Positions 27,199 through 39,241 of a stretch of 64,000 nucleotides of DNA are shown here, piece by piece (the first letter of the stretch is position 1; each line of letters starts with the position of its first letter). The notes beneath the pieces were generated by a model. The model saw only the letters and a list, made by a program, of their open reading frames with translations. It was not told the origin of the DNA and did not search any database. The stretch lies in NCBI GenBank assembly GCA_030673825.1, contig JAUTCS010000124.1, forward strand, positions 45,469-109,468, in the 5' to 3' direction. The DNA is from Verrucomicrobiota bacterium JB024 (GTDB lineage Bacteria; Verrucomicrobiota; Verrucomicrobiia; Opitutales; Cerasicoccaceae). The translations under genes were made by a program, and so were the position numbers.

Positions 27199-27226
27199 GC
27201 GGGTTCGACCCCCGCCCCGGGTACCA
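27199..27226 (+). tRNA. 3-prime tRNA fragment (T-arm, acceptor strand, CCA), remnant
   Basis: GCGGG TTCGACC CCCGC forms a perfect 5-pair T-stem with a normal 7-base T-loop. It is followed by a 7-base acceptor strand CCCGGGT, discriminator A and CCA at 27224-27226. No matching 5-prime half (ACCCGGG start, D- and anticodon arms) is found upstream. A possible variable arm GGTG/CACC (27185-27197) precedes it. The 3-prime ends of tRNA or tmRNA genes are classic integration sites, so this may be an attachment-site copy. A fragment, not a working gene. Confidence 0.6.
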
Positions 27227-27317
27227 TGACTGGAGAACACCCCCAGCCAGTGGCACTTTCCCTGGAATAATGCGGCCCATTGCCAAATGGTTGATCCATA
27301 ACGCAAACCATCAAGTT

Positions 27318-27392
27318 GTCCCCATAGTTCAATGGATAGAACCGCGGTTTCCTAAACCGTTAATCCGAGTTCGAGTCTCGGTGGGGGCACCA
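27318..27392 (+). tRNA. tRNA-Arg, anticodon CCT
   Basis: A complete 75-base cloverleaf. Acceptor GTCCCCA pairs with TGGGGGC, with one G-T pair. The D-arm is GTTC/GAAC. The anticodon stem GCGGT/ACCGT encloses loop TTCCTAA, giving anticodon CCT (reads AGG, Arg). The T-stem is CCGAG/CTCGG with loop TTCGAGT. Discriminator A and CCA are encoded (27389-27392). It lies on the plus strand ahead of the metal-efflux operon. Confidence 0.95.
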
Positions 27393-27447
27393 CGCTTTTT
27401 TATAAAAGAGTGTGAGGGGTAAGGGGTCATTTGGCGTTTAAGGGGGT

Positions 27448-27777
27448 ATGCACGAACAAGAGCTAGACCAAGCGTTGACGCAAATACGCAACGAGCCGCT
27501 ACCGCGCTGCCCAACGGTCGTTGAGACAAACGTGCTGCGCCGGATACGACAGGAAAAGGAAGCTCAGAGCCCCGTCTGGCTGGCTTGGCCCGCATCCATC
27601 CTTTCCGCTCCCGCTGCCCTGGCGGCGGTCATTGCGCTGTTCGCCATCGTCAGCGCCGTTATCACCGCCACCTCGGCCACGGCCTACGCCTCCCACAATG
27701 AGCGCCAAATAGCCGCCACACGCGCGCTGGATTTCGACTTTGTCAAACAGACGGAACTGGTTAAGTTTGAGCGCTAG
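27448..27777 (+). CDS. Small single-pass membrane protein, likely anti-sigma factor (CnrY-like position)
   Basis: This 109-residue protein has a soluble N-terminus of about 50 residues (LDQALTQIRNEPLPRCPTVV), one transmembrane helix (ILSAPAALAAVIALFAIVSAVI) and a short periplasmic tail. It is the first gene of the metal operon and sits directly before a metal-sensor-like gene and an ECF sigma gene. That is the order of CnrY, CnrX and CnrH in the cobalt-nickel system of Cupriavidus. The anti-sigma role is inferred from order and size, not from strong sequence similarity. Confidence 0.6.
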   Translation: MHEQELDQALTQIRNEPLPRCPTVVETNVLRRIRQEKEAQSPVWLAWPASILSAPAALAAVIALFAIVSAVITATSATAYASHNERQIAATRALDFDFVKQTELVKFER

Positions 27778-27790
27778 TCGGATCCCTGCC

Positions 27791-28258
27791 ATGAATGCAC
27801 CCAATGCCCCCCGCTCGCTGGCGCAGCGTCTGCTGCTGATCATCTTCATCCTCGCCGCCATTTGTGTAGGCGTGTCCTATCTGACGGCTCACTTGGTGTT
27901 GCGCAGCGAGGCCTGGCAGCACGACGACCCCCATGGGCACAACTGGCTCAGCCAGGAGCTGGGCCTGACTCCGGAGGAAGCTACCCGCATCGACGCCTTT
28001 GACGCCGAATATCGCAGCCAGCGCGAGGTGCTTCTGAAAACGTTCCATCAGCGGATCACCGCACTCTCTGAGCTGCTGCGCACACACGACCGCTACTCGC
28101 CAGAGGTCACCGAGGCCGTCCATCAGCTACACCTCGTCCATGGTCAGCTACAGACGCTCTCCATCGAGCACTACTACGACATGCTCAGCGTGCTGCCACC
28201 GGACAAGCAGGCCAAGCTCCGCGACCTCGCCGTGGAGGCGCTCAGCCAGCCAGAGTGA
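27791..28258 (+). CDS. Periplasmic heavy-metal sensor-like protein (CnrX/CpxP-type)
   Basis: I start at ATG 27791 (MNAPNAPRS). The 155-residue product has one N-terminal membrane helix (LLLIIFILAAICVGVSYL) and a helical periplasmic domain with a His-rich entry (WQHDDPHGHNWL). The domain shows the Spy/CpxP/CnrX-type pattern ELGLTPEEATRIDAFDAEY. In the cnr system this protein binds Ni/Co and releases the anti-sigma factor. It overlaps the sigma gene start in a GTGA junction at 28255, so the two are translationally coupled. Confidence 0.75.
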   Translation: MNAPNAPRSLAQRLLLIIFILAAICVGVSYLTAHLVLRSEAWQHDDPHGHNWLSQELGLTPEEATRIDAFDAEYRSQREVLLKTFHQRITALSELLRTHDRYSPEVTEAVHQLHLVHGQLQTLSIEHYYDMLSVLPPDKQAKLRDLAVEALSQPE

Positions 28259-28839
28259 TCGCAGCGCCTGTGATGGACGAGGATTTACCAGCAATCGAGC
28301 GCATCCGGCAAGGCGACGAGAGTGGCCTACGGGCACTCATGGCTGACCACCGCGAGGCGGTCTTTCACTTCACGCTGCGTTACTGCGGGAACGAGGCTGA
28401 CGCCGCCGAACTCACCGCCGAGACCTTTTACCGCGTCTATAAAAACGCCGCTCGCTATCATCCGCGCGCGCGAGTGCGCACATGGATATTCACCATCGCC
28501 GCCAACCTCAGCCGCGACTTCCTGCGGCGCCAGAAAAAACGCCGAGGCGAGGTTTCCCTGGAATCGACGGCAACGGGGCAAGCGCAGCGGCTGGAGGACA
28601 CGCTGGCCGGGCCGGGGCAGTCGCCCGCGACGGGTGCCGCCTCCCGGGAGACTGTGCACGCCGTACAGGCGGCCATCCAGGAGCTCCCACACAAACTGCG
28701 CTTCCCGCTCGTGTTCTGCGTGCTGGAGGAAAACCCGCAGGAGGAATGCGCAGCCGCGCTGGGCATCAGCGTGAAGGCGGTGGAGACGCGCATCTACCGC
28801 GCGCGTAAATATCTGCGCGAACGGTTGGAAAAAATTTGA
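28255..28839 (+). CDS. ECF RNA polymerase sigma factor (CnrH-like position)
   Basis: This 194-residue protein has sigma region 2 (FTLRYCGNEADAAELTAETFYRVY, RTWIFTIAANLSRDFLRR) and region 4 (LPHKLRFPLVFCVLEENPQEE, ALGISVKAVETRIYRARKYL), separated by a Gly/Ser/Ala linker. The start may be GTG 28255, overlapping the previous stop as GTGA, or ATG 28273. Together with the two upstream membrane proteins it forms a sensor/anti-sigma/sigma unit that should switch on the efflux genes. Its promoter targets were not identified. Confidence 0.9.
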   Translation: MIAAPVMDEDLPAIERIRQGDESGLRALMADHREAVFHFTLRYCGNEADAAELTAETFYRVYKNAARYHPRARVRTWIFTIAANLSRDFLRRQKKRRGEVSLESTATGQAQRLEDTLAGPGQSPATGAASRETVHAVQAAIQELPHKLRFPLVFCVLEENPQEECAAALGISVKAVETRIYRARKYLRERLEKI

Positions 28840-28891
28840 GGGACCGGCGCCTTCTGTGCGTTTAAGGAAGCATTCGCCCTTCCGGCGAATT

Positions 28892-30202
28892 ATGATCATG
28901 CATCGTTTCCTCTCACTCTCCCTTTGGTTCGCACTGGCACTGTCCACTCCCCTCCAGGGACAGGACATACAGGACGCTCCCTGGAGCGGTACCACCCTCA
29001 AGGACTATCTCCAGCGGGCCCAGGCTGCGAACCCGCGGCTCAAGGCCTTCGAGGCGCGCTATGAAGCTGCCATGCGGCGCATCCCGCAAGCCTCCGCCCT
29101 ACCCGACCCGATGTTCCAGGTGACGCATTTCGTCGAGGCCATCCAGACTCGCACCGGCCCACAGGAAAATGTCTTCATGCTCAGCCAGACGATCCCGTGG
29201 TTCGGTAAGCTTAGCAGCCGCGAACAGGTAGCCTCCGCCGAGGCCGAGGCTCTGTGGTTTGCCTACCAGAACCAGCAGCTCTTGCTCGCGCGCGCCGTAT
29301 CCGTGGCCTACTACGAGTATGCCTACACCGGAAAGGCTCTTAAGCTTATGCAGGAGAACCTCGACCTGCTCGCGCGCCTGGAGCCCATCGTCGAGGAAAA
29401 GGTGAAAGCCGGCGATGACCTGAACGAACTGCTGCGGCTCAAGGTCGAGCTCGGCAAGGCTGGCGACACTCTCTCGACACTACAGCAGATGCGCATCGTC
29501 CAGTCCGCTCGGCTGTGCGAGCTGCTCGCCATCGACGAAACCGGGCTGCTGCCTTGGCCGGAGTGGGAAGCGCCCTCCAGCTATGAGCCAGACGGCCCCT
29601 CGCTCGCACTTGCACTGGAAGAAAACAATCCCGAGCTGGCCATGTTCCAGCGGCAGATTGCCAGCGCCGAAGCCCGCCGCGAGCTGGCCCGGCTCCAGAG
29701 CTATCCCGACATCACCCTCGGCCTTAACTACGTCCAGCTCGGCTCCCCGGTCGTCAACCCCGGCACACCCGACGCGGGGCAGGACCCGTGGGGGTTCACC
29801 GTCGCGGTCAATCTACCCATCTGGTTTGAGAAATACAGCGCCGCCCGCGCCGAGGCACTGGCCAGTATGCGTGCCTCTCAAAACGAGTATGATAGCCGCC
29901 GCAACATGCTCAAGGCGGACCTCAGCGCCAGCCTCTCGCTGCTTCACGACGCCGACCGCCGCCTCAAGCTCTACGGCGAGGACCTGCTCAACCTGGCCGA
30001 ACAGGCCGCGCAAAACACCCGTACCAGCTACGAGAGCGGGCGGGCCGACATCCCGGAAGTCATCGACAGTGAGCGCGATCTGCTCGAGCTCCAAACCCTT
30101 TACTGGCGGGCCGCCGCCGACGCCTGGCAGCAGGTCGTCACCGTCCAGACCCTTGTCAACCAACCCGTCCTCGGAACTTTTCAAGCCACCACACGCCGAT
30201 GA
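28892..30202 (+). CDS. TolC-family outer-membrane efflux protein (CzcC/CusC-like)
   Basis: I start at ATG 28892 (or 28898), which puts a signal peptide (LSLSLWFALALS) at the N-terminus. An in-frame GTG at 28856 adds a basic extension. The 436-residue product has the two OEP repeats of alternating helices and strands, with segments such as ARYEAAMRRIPQASALPDP and VSVAYYEYAYTGKALKLM, as in CzcC. It forms the outer-membrane duct of the heavy-metal pump. Its last codon overlaps the adaptor start as ATGA (30199). Confidence 0.88.
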   Translation: MIMHRFLSLSLWFALALSTPLQGQDIQDAPWSGTTLKDYLQRAQAANPRLKAFEARYEAAMRRIPQASALPDPMFQVTHFVEAIQTRTGPQENVFMLSQTIPWFGKLSSREQVASAEAEALWFAYQNQQLLLARAVSVAYYEYAYTGKALKLMQENLDLLARLEPIVEEKVKAGDDLNELLRLKVELGKAGDTLSTLQQMRIVQSARLCELLAIDETGLLPWPEWEAPSSYEPDGPSLALALEENNPELAMFQRQIASAEARRELARLQSYPDITLGLNYVQLGSPVVNPGTPDAGQDPWGFTVAVNLPIWFEKYSAARAEALASMRASQNEYDSRRNMLKADLSASLSLLHDADRRLKLYGEDLLNLAEQAAQNTRTSYESGRADIPEVIDSERDLLELQTLYWRAAADAWQQVVTVQTLVNQPVLGTFQATTRR

Positions 30203-32068
30203 ATATACGAAACATCTTCGCCTTTGTCGCCGCCCTCGCCCTCGCGATGACGGCCTCTCTCCTGAACGCCGCCCCGGGTGAACCCGAGGTCTGGACCTGC
30301 TCCATGCATCCTCAGATCCGCCAGCCCGGCCCCGGCAAATGCCCGATCTGCGGCATGGACCTGATCCCTGTCGAGAGCAGCGCCTCCAGTGACGACGGTG
30401 AGCGCACGCTCACGATGAGTGAGTCCGCCCGCGCCCTGGCCGAGATCCAGACCACGTCCGTCGCCCGCACCTATCCTAAAGCCGAGATCCGGCTTGTAGG
30501 GAAACTTGAATACGACGAGACGCAGGTGCGTTCCCTAACCGCTCGTTTCCCCGCCCGCATCGACCGGCTCTTCGTCAACTACACCGGCATGCCTGTCCAG
30601 GCCGGTGAGCATCTCGCTGAAGTTTACAGCCCCGAGCTGCTGGCCGCACAGCGCGAGCTGCTCAGCGCCTACACCCGCGACCCGGAGGGCAGCCTCACCC
30701 GCGCCGCCCGCGCCAAGCTTGAGCAGTGGGACCTGCCGCCCGACCAGATCGAGTCAATCATTACCGGGGGAGAGCCCAGCAGCCAGTTCACCCTGCGCGC
30801 TCCCATCGGTGGTGTAGTGGCGGATAAATACATCAAGGAGGGCGACTACGTGCAGACCGGTCAGCCGCTGTTCAAAATCGTCAGCCTCGACCAGCTCTGG
30901 CTCTTTCTCGACGCATACGAGTCCGACCTTCCCTGGCTGCGCTACGGCCAGCCGGTTACCTTCACGGTGGAAGCCTTTCCGGGCGAAACCTTTGAGGGGA
31001 CGATCGCCTTTATCGAACCTGAAATCAACCGCAAGACCCGCACCGTCACCGTGCGCGTCAACGTCCCCAACCCCGGCCAGAAACTGAAGCCCGGTATGTT
31101 CGCCCGCGGGCTTATCCAGGTCCGTCTGGCCGAGGGTGGCGAAGTCTTTGCCCCGGACTACGCGGGCAAGTGGATCAGCCCGATGCACCCGGAAATCGTC
31201 AAGGACGGCCCGGGCAACTGCGACGTGTGCGGCATGGCGCTCGTGCCCGCCGAATCCCTCGGCTATGCCGGATCACCTGACGCGCAGGCCCCGCTGGTCA
31301 TTCCTGACACCGCCGTACTCCAGACCGGCAAGCGCGCCGTCGTCTATGTCGCCGTGCCGGACGCGGAACAGCCAACCTACGAAGGCCGCGAGATCGTCCT
31401 GGGTCCGCGAGCGGGCGAAGCGTATGTCGTCGCCTCGGGGTTGAACGAGGGCGACGAAGTCGTCACCCATGGCGCGTTCAAGATCGACAGTGCTCTGCAA
31501 ATCCAGGCCAAGCCCAGCATGATGAACCCGCAGGGCGGAGCCATGTCCACGGGCCACAACCACTCAGCCACCGCCCCCGTCACAACTGACATGCCCGAAA
31601 TGAACAAGGCAGCCGGGCATGCCGAGAGCGCAGCCTCGGACGAACTGAAGCTCAGTCCGCAACAGTCCGCGCAGTTGCTGGACCCTTATCTAAAACTCCA
31701 GGACGCGCTCGCCTCGGACGATCTCACCGCCGCCAAGGCCACACTCAAACCCATGATGGCCGTGACCGGCCACACGGGTACGGCCGCCCACCTCATTCAC
31801 ACAATGATGAGCGCCGACTCGCTGGAGGCCCTGCGCCGCCCAGCCTTTGACCAGCTCTCCCAGGCCATGATTGCCGCCCTCCAGGCCGACCCATCCGCTG
31901 CCGGGCGTACGCTGTACGTCATGCACTGCCCGATGGTTTACAACGACCATGGCGCGGACTGGATTCAGGCCTCCGAGCCTCTGCGCAACCCGTACTTCGG
32001 AGCCATGATGCTCGGCTGCGGGGAGACGAAATCTACGATCAGTAGTGAAAATTCCACTACGCACCAGC

Positions 32069-32079
<11 letters not shown>
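30199..32079 (+). CDS. RND efflux periplasmic adaptor with two heavy-metal-binding motifs and DUF3347
   Basis: This 626-residue CusB/CzcB-type membrane-fusion protein links the inner pump and outer duct. After a signal peptide it has a metal-binding module (CSMHPQIRQPGPGKCPICGM) near residue 35. The barrel-sandwich, lipoyl and beta-barrel parts follow. A second module (SPMHPEIVKDGPGNCDVCGM) lies near residue 328. The C-terminal DUF3347-like domain includes HCPMVYNDHGADW, NPYFGAMMLGC and a His-rich end. Three potential metal sites in one adaptor suggest metal hand-over to the pump. It overlaps the pump gene by 11 bases. Confidence 0.9.
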
Positions 32080-35845
<3,766 letters not shown>

Positions 35846-35918
35846 ACCTCTTCGATATCAGGCGGATTGTATTCACTTATGAATACATAATTCACAAGAC
35901 AGCGGTGACGCGTAACGC

Positions 35919-36296
35919 TCAGACGGAGAAACTCTCGCCGCAGGAACAGCTGGAGGCGGCATTCGGGTTGGAGAACTTGAAACCGCCGCCGACCATTTTG
36001 TCCGAAAAGTCGAGCGTGGTACCCTTGAGATAGAGTGCGCTCTTAGAATCCACCACAACCTGCGCCCCGCCGGTGTGCACCAGGATGTCCCCCTTTTTCG
36101 GCTCTTTGGCGAACTTGAGTTTGTACGAGAGGCCGTTGCAGCCGCCGCCGGAGATGGCCACGCGCAGGTACTCGCCCTTGTCTTCGCGGGCGATCAGGTC
36201 GGCGAGTTTTTGGCCCGCGGGCTCGGTGAGGCGGATCAGGCGTTCGTCGCCCACGCGCACGCCCGCGGGTAAATCTGTCGAGAGAGAGGATGTCAT
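35919..36296 (-). CDS. HesB/IscA-family iron-sulfur assembly protein
   Basis: This 125-residue A-type carrier has the three conserved cysteines in place: SGGGCNGLSYKL (Cys in the first loop) and the C-terminal SSCSCGESF pair. These bind an Fe-S cluster for transfer to apo-enzymes. The fold landmarks YLRVAISGGG and VDSKSALYLKGTTLDF match ErpA/SufA/IscA, and which of the three is unclear. It is convergent with the pump gene and upstream of no other Fe-S gene in the window. Confidence 0.92.
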   Translation of the reverse strand: MTSSLSTDLPAGVRVGDERLIRLTEPAGQKLADLIAREDKGEYLRVAISGGGCNGLSYKLKFAKEPKKGDILVHTGGAQVVVDSKSALYLKGTTLDFSDKMVGGGFKFSNPNAASSCSCGESFSV

Positions 36297-36380
36297 GGGA
36301 AGTGTTTAAAAAGAAACCAGCCTGCACGAAAATGCAAGTGCGGCCTGCGAGCAGTCGTCAGCGCTACGTCGCAACCCCCT

Positions 36381-37286
36381 CTACATCAACACCTCGGCCA
36401 ACTCGATGGCCCGCAGAAAACTCCCCGCATCCGCCCTCCCCTGCCCGGCAATGCCGAAGGCGGTGCCGTGGTCGGGACTGGTGCGCACGAAGGGCAGGCC
36501 AAGCGTGATATTGACCGCACGGTCGAAGTCTACGGCTTTGAGCGGGGCCAGGCCCTGGTCGTGGTAGAGCGCCACGATCACGTCGAACTCACCCTGAAGC
36601 TGCCGGTGGAAAAGCGTGTCGCCGGGTTCGCACTTCGAAAGGCCGGGATAGGTCTCGCGCAGCACGTCGAGCATCGGGTCGAGCACGCCCTGCTCCTCGT
36701 AGCCGATGAGCCCACCCTCGCCCGCGTGCGGATTCAGCCCGCACACACCGACGCGCGGCGTGTCCACCCCGAGGCGGCGGGCCAGCAGGTCGGCGTTTTT
36801 CACCGCCCGCTCCATGGAGGCCCGGGTGAGGTGGTTCATCACATCAAGCAGCGGCACGTGCCAAGTGGCGAGCACCACGGTGAGCTTGCCCCCAGCGAAA
36901 GCCATGGTCGGCTCGCCGTACCAGCGCTCGGCAAAAAACTCCGTCTGCCCCGGCCAAGTCCACCCGGCCTTCGTCATCCACGCCTTGCTGACCGGACCGG
37001 TCACGACCGCGTTATAGCGGCCCTGGCGGCAACCGTAGGCGGCCTCTTCCAATGCGGCCAAGGCGACCGCCGCGCCCTCGACCGAGGGCTTACCCGGTGT
37101 GGCGCGGAAGGACGACTCACCCACGGCTTTGGATTGATCGCAGTCAAGACCGGCGAGCCACTCAGTCGGACCGACCGGACAGACACGTGCCCGCAAGTCG
37201 GGACGCTCGCGCAAAATCTTTTCGACGATCTCGGGCCCGACCCCGGCCGGGTCCCCGCAGGTGATGGCGATGGGTTTGTCAGTCAT
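36381..37286 (-). CDS. pdxA: 4-hydroxythreonine-4-phosphate dehydrogenase
   Basis: I start at the ATG at 37286 (MTDKPIAITCGDPAGVGPEI), because the upstream extension from 37376 reads through the preceding gene. The 301-residue enzyme oxidises 4-phosphohydroxy-threonine in vitamin B6 synthesis. The signature GDPAGVGPEI, a NPHAGEGG metal-site histidine and YHDQGLAPLK are all present. It overlaps the preceding small membrane-protein gene by 8 bases. Homologues of PdxA also occur in sugar-acid pathways, but the neighbours here are housekeeping. Confidence 0.92.
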   Translation of the reverse strand: MTDKPIAITCGDPAGVGPEIVEKILRERPDLRARVCPVGPTEWLAGLDCDQSKAVGESSFRATPGKPSVEGAAVALAALEEAAYGCRQGRYNAVVTGPVSKAWMTKAGWTWPGQTEFFAERWYGEPTMAFAGGKLTVVLATWHVPLLDVMNHLTRASMERAVKNADLLARRLGVDTPRVGVCGLNPHAGEGGLIGYEEQGVLDPMLDVLRETYPGLSKCEPGDTLFHRQLQGEFDVIVALYHDQGLAPLKAVDFDRAVNITLGLPFVRTSPDHGTAFGIAGQGRADAGSFLRAIELAEVLM

Positions 37287-37644
37287 GGGATTGATCGTTT
37301 TCTGGCTGGTAATCCTCCGGATGATTAATGGCGTAAACTTCTTCCCGGAATTGCTCGAACCGATCCTCACGTCCAACGCAATACCAATGGTCGTCCATGT
37401 ATTGGAGACGCGCAGCAGCCACGTCCTGCTTGCCTTCTTTCTCCAGCAGAGCGAGCGCGTGAATCATGCGTCCAACCTCGCGGGTATATACGAGTTCATT
37501 TTGCAGCTTCTCCGCTGATCGACCGAGCCCCATACCAATATAACCTCCAACAAAAGCGCTCAGCGGGCAGACAATCAGAAGCAAAAACCAAAAGGCAGTC
37601 CGCCAGGCTGCCCTGTCTTTCTCAACTTCTGATCGCGTATCCAT
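37279..37644 (-). CDS. Small membrane protein of unknown function
   Basis: This 121-residue protein has one N-terminal transmembrane helix with a glycine run (FWFLLLIVCPLSAFVGGYIGMGLG) and a hydrophilic, acidic cytoplasmic or periplasmic tail rich in helix formers. Its end overlaps the pdxA start by 8 bases, so the pair is cotranscribed. No family was recognised. Low hydropathy complexity and single-helix design suggest a small anchor protein. Confidence 0.6.
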   Translation of the reverse strand: MDTRSEVEKDRAAWRTAFWFLLLIVCPLSAFVGGYIGMGLGRSAEKLQNELVYTREVGRMIHALALLEKEGKQDVAAARLQYMDDHWYCVGREDRFEQFREEVYAINHPEDYQPENDQSHD

Positions 37645-37656
37645 TTATCAATACAC

Positions 37657-38415
37657 TTACCGCCGGGCGTGGATAAACCCGCGGCCGCGGTCGGCGAAGA
37701 AGGCGAGGAAGGTTTTGCCGGTTTCAGTTTTGGCTTGGATGCTGGCGGCCTTGTCGGAGGCGGAGCCTTTGACGTCGCTCATGTAGATGGCGCGGTAGCA
37801 GTCCTTGAGATCGGCGATCTCCTCGGCGGTGTGGTGGCGGCGGCGCAGGCCGACGAGGTTGAGCCCGCCGACGGTATTCTTGCCATCGACGATGACGAAG
37901 GGCGGCACGTCGAGACCAACACGCGAGCCGCCGGAGATGATGCAGCCCTCGCCCACGCGCACGTGCTGGTGGACGACGGCGTTGCCGCTGATGAAGGCGT
38001 TTTTACCCACATGGACGTGACCGCCAAGAAGCGCGCCGTTGGCCAAGATGACGTTGTCGCCCAGCGTGCAGTCGTGGCCGACGTGCGAGTTGGCCATGAG
38101 CAGGCAGTTCGCACCGATCTCGGTGAAGCCGCCCGCGACGGTGGCGCGGTGCACGGTGACGCCCTCGCGCAGGACGCAGCCGGAGCCGACGCGCACGCCA
38201 GTCGGGGTTGCGGGGTCGAACTTCAGGTCCTGCGGCAGCCCGCCGACAACGGCGAAGTGGTCCACCGTCACGCGGTCGCCGAGGACGGAGCCGCTTTTCA
38301 CGACCGCGAACGGGGCCAGGTTACAATCCGCGCCGAGGGTGACGCCGGGTTCGATCAAGCAAGCTTGAGAGTTCAAGGTTTGAAAGTTTGAGAGTTTGAA
38401 AGTGAATGAGGGCAA
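37657..38415 (-). CDS. lpxA: UDP-N-acetylglucosamine O-acyltransferase (LpxA) with repeat-derived N-terminus
   Basis: This 252-residue protein is the left-handed beta-helix acyltransferase that starts lipid A synthesis. Hexapeptide repeats begin at ACLIEPGVTLGADCNLAPF, and the catalytic His lies in MANSHVGHDCTLG. The GGLNLVGLRRRHHTAEEI segment is a family landmark. The first about 15 residues (MPSFTFKLSNFQTLNSQ) are encoded by an intergenic-type repeat of TTTGAAAGT words, and normal LpxA begins close to the first hexapeptide. The real start may be ATG 38415 or an internal TTG. It is not in the usual lpxD-fabZ-lpxA order. Confidence 0.9.
   Translation of the reverse strand: MPSFTFKLSNFQTLNSQACLIEPGVTLGADCNLAPFAVVKSGSVLGDRVTVDHFAVVGGLPQDLKFDPATPTGVRVGSGCVLREGVTVHRATVAGGFTEIGANCLLMANSHVGHDCTLGDNVILANGALLGGHVHVGKNAFISGNAVVHQHVRVGEGCIISGGSRVGLDVPPFVIVDGKNTVGGLNLVGLRRRHHTAEEIADLKDCYRAIYMSDVKGSASDKAASIQAKTETGKTFLAFFADRGRGFIHARR
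38364..38403. repeat. TTTGAAAGT-word repeat overlapping lpxA start
   Basis: A run of degenerate 7-9-base words (TTGAGAGTT, CAAGGTTTGAAAGT, TTGAGAGTTTGAAAG). It is of the same word family as the long inverted repeat at 51250-51362. It is translated as the first residues of LpxA. Confidence 0.7.
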
Positions 38416-38475
38416 CTGAACGCAAGCGGGCGTGTATCCAGTATTGAATACGAGCAGGTGGGCGGTGCGGGAGCC

Positions 38476-39087
38476 TCAGCGTTTACCGCCGAAAAGTTCG
38501 AGCTGCGGGGCCTTGATCATGTCGTAGTTTTTCAGGATGCGCAGGACCTGGAGCAGGTCGGACTTCTGGTAGTTGTGGTTCACTTCGAGTTTTTGGACGA
38601 TGTCCTGCAGGATGGAACGGAAGGAGATAATGCCGTCGATCCCGGCCTTTTCCAGCAGCTCGATGCTCTGGGACTTGTGCGGCTCGTGGGTGGGCAGGCC
38701 GGGCATGACGAGGATCTTCATAAACGAGCCGATGTCCTCGACCTCTTTCTCGTCCACGTGAAAAAGCTCCTCGGCTTTTTTGAGCACGTCCTTTTCCAGA
38801 AACTTGAAGATGTCGGAGCTGCCGCGCAGGGTGCCGGGGGTGAAGCGCTGGCTGTGCCAGCCTTTGACGATCACGACCGCCCGCTGCACCAGCTCCAGCT
38901 CGTTGGAGAAGAGCATGAATCCGGGCTTACCCGAACCCTTGCGCCAAGTCGGGTTGTACACCATCAGGTCGATCTCCTCTTCGCTGCGCTTGGCGCGCGA
39001 CTGCACGGCGTACTTGCGCAGCTGACGAACGAGGAACCCGTTCATCTCGAAGTACTCGCGCACGATGGTTTCGTCAACGCCGGCCAT
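38476..39087 (-). CDS. Conserved-looking protein, possible PD-(D/E)XK-like nuclease fold
   Basis: This 203-residue soluble protein has no recognised family. The N-terminal half has the layout of PD-(D/E)XK enzymes: a helix with acidic residues (VREYFEMNGFLVRQLRKY), then SEEEIDLMVYNP and AVVIVKGWHS. That would correspond to an E...D...x-K core. This is a pattern-level inference, and no conserved DNA-repair context is present. The C-terminus (LLQVLRILKNYDMIKAPQL) is helical. It is flanked by a long inverted repeat on the aroB side. Confidence 0.4.
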   Translation of the reverse strand: MAGVDETIVREYFEMNGFLVRQLRKYAVQSRAKRSEEEIDLMVYNPTWRKGSGKPGFMLFSNELELVQRAVVIVKGWHSQRFTPGTLRGSSDIFKFLEKDVLKKAEELFHVDEKEVEDIGSFMKILVMPGLPTHEPHKSQSIELLEKAGIDGIISFRSILQDIVQKLEVNHNYQKSDLLQVLRILKNYDMIKAPQLELFGGKR

Positions 39088-39103
39088 GGAACAGGGTTAA
39101 TTT

Positions 39104-39241
39104 GTCATTAGTCACTGGTCAATTGTCATTTGTCATTGGTCAGTTGGAAGCTGTAGCGCGGAGATCAGTGAGGGAAAATGCTTTTCAAACAGCGCCCCCT
39201 ATCCAATAACCAATGACAAATGACCAATGACTAACGATGAC
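39104..39241. repeat. Imperfect long inverted repeat of GTCATTTGTCATTGG words
   Basis: Left arm 39104-39147 and right arm 39203-39241 are imperfect reverse complements over about 40 bases, both built from GTCATTxGTCA words, with about 55 bases between. The right arm reaches into the last codons of aroB (stop at 39231-39233). In RNA it would form a long stem between two minus-strand genes. Confidence 0.75.

Larger units (their letters stand above)
26564..27317. other. Gene-poor 754-base region with MITE-like and tRNA remnants
   Basis: No supported protein gene. It holds a palindrome-ended 116-base segment (26784-26899), the inverted repeat CAAAATG/CATTTTG (27085-27102), short GTGAA repeats (27163-27193), and a 3-prime tRNA fragment (27199-27226). 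The combination reads as an old integration or insertion scar beside tRNA-Arg. No integrase or transposase remnant was recognised. Confidence 0.5.

Noticed and set aside
26885..27332. Minus-strand reading frames around the tRNA fragment
   Set aside because: Their residue patterns arise from translating tRNA sequence backwards (phrases such as GRGSNPLV). Such peptides are a known artefact.
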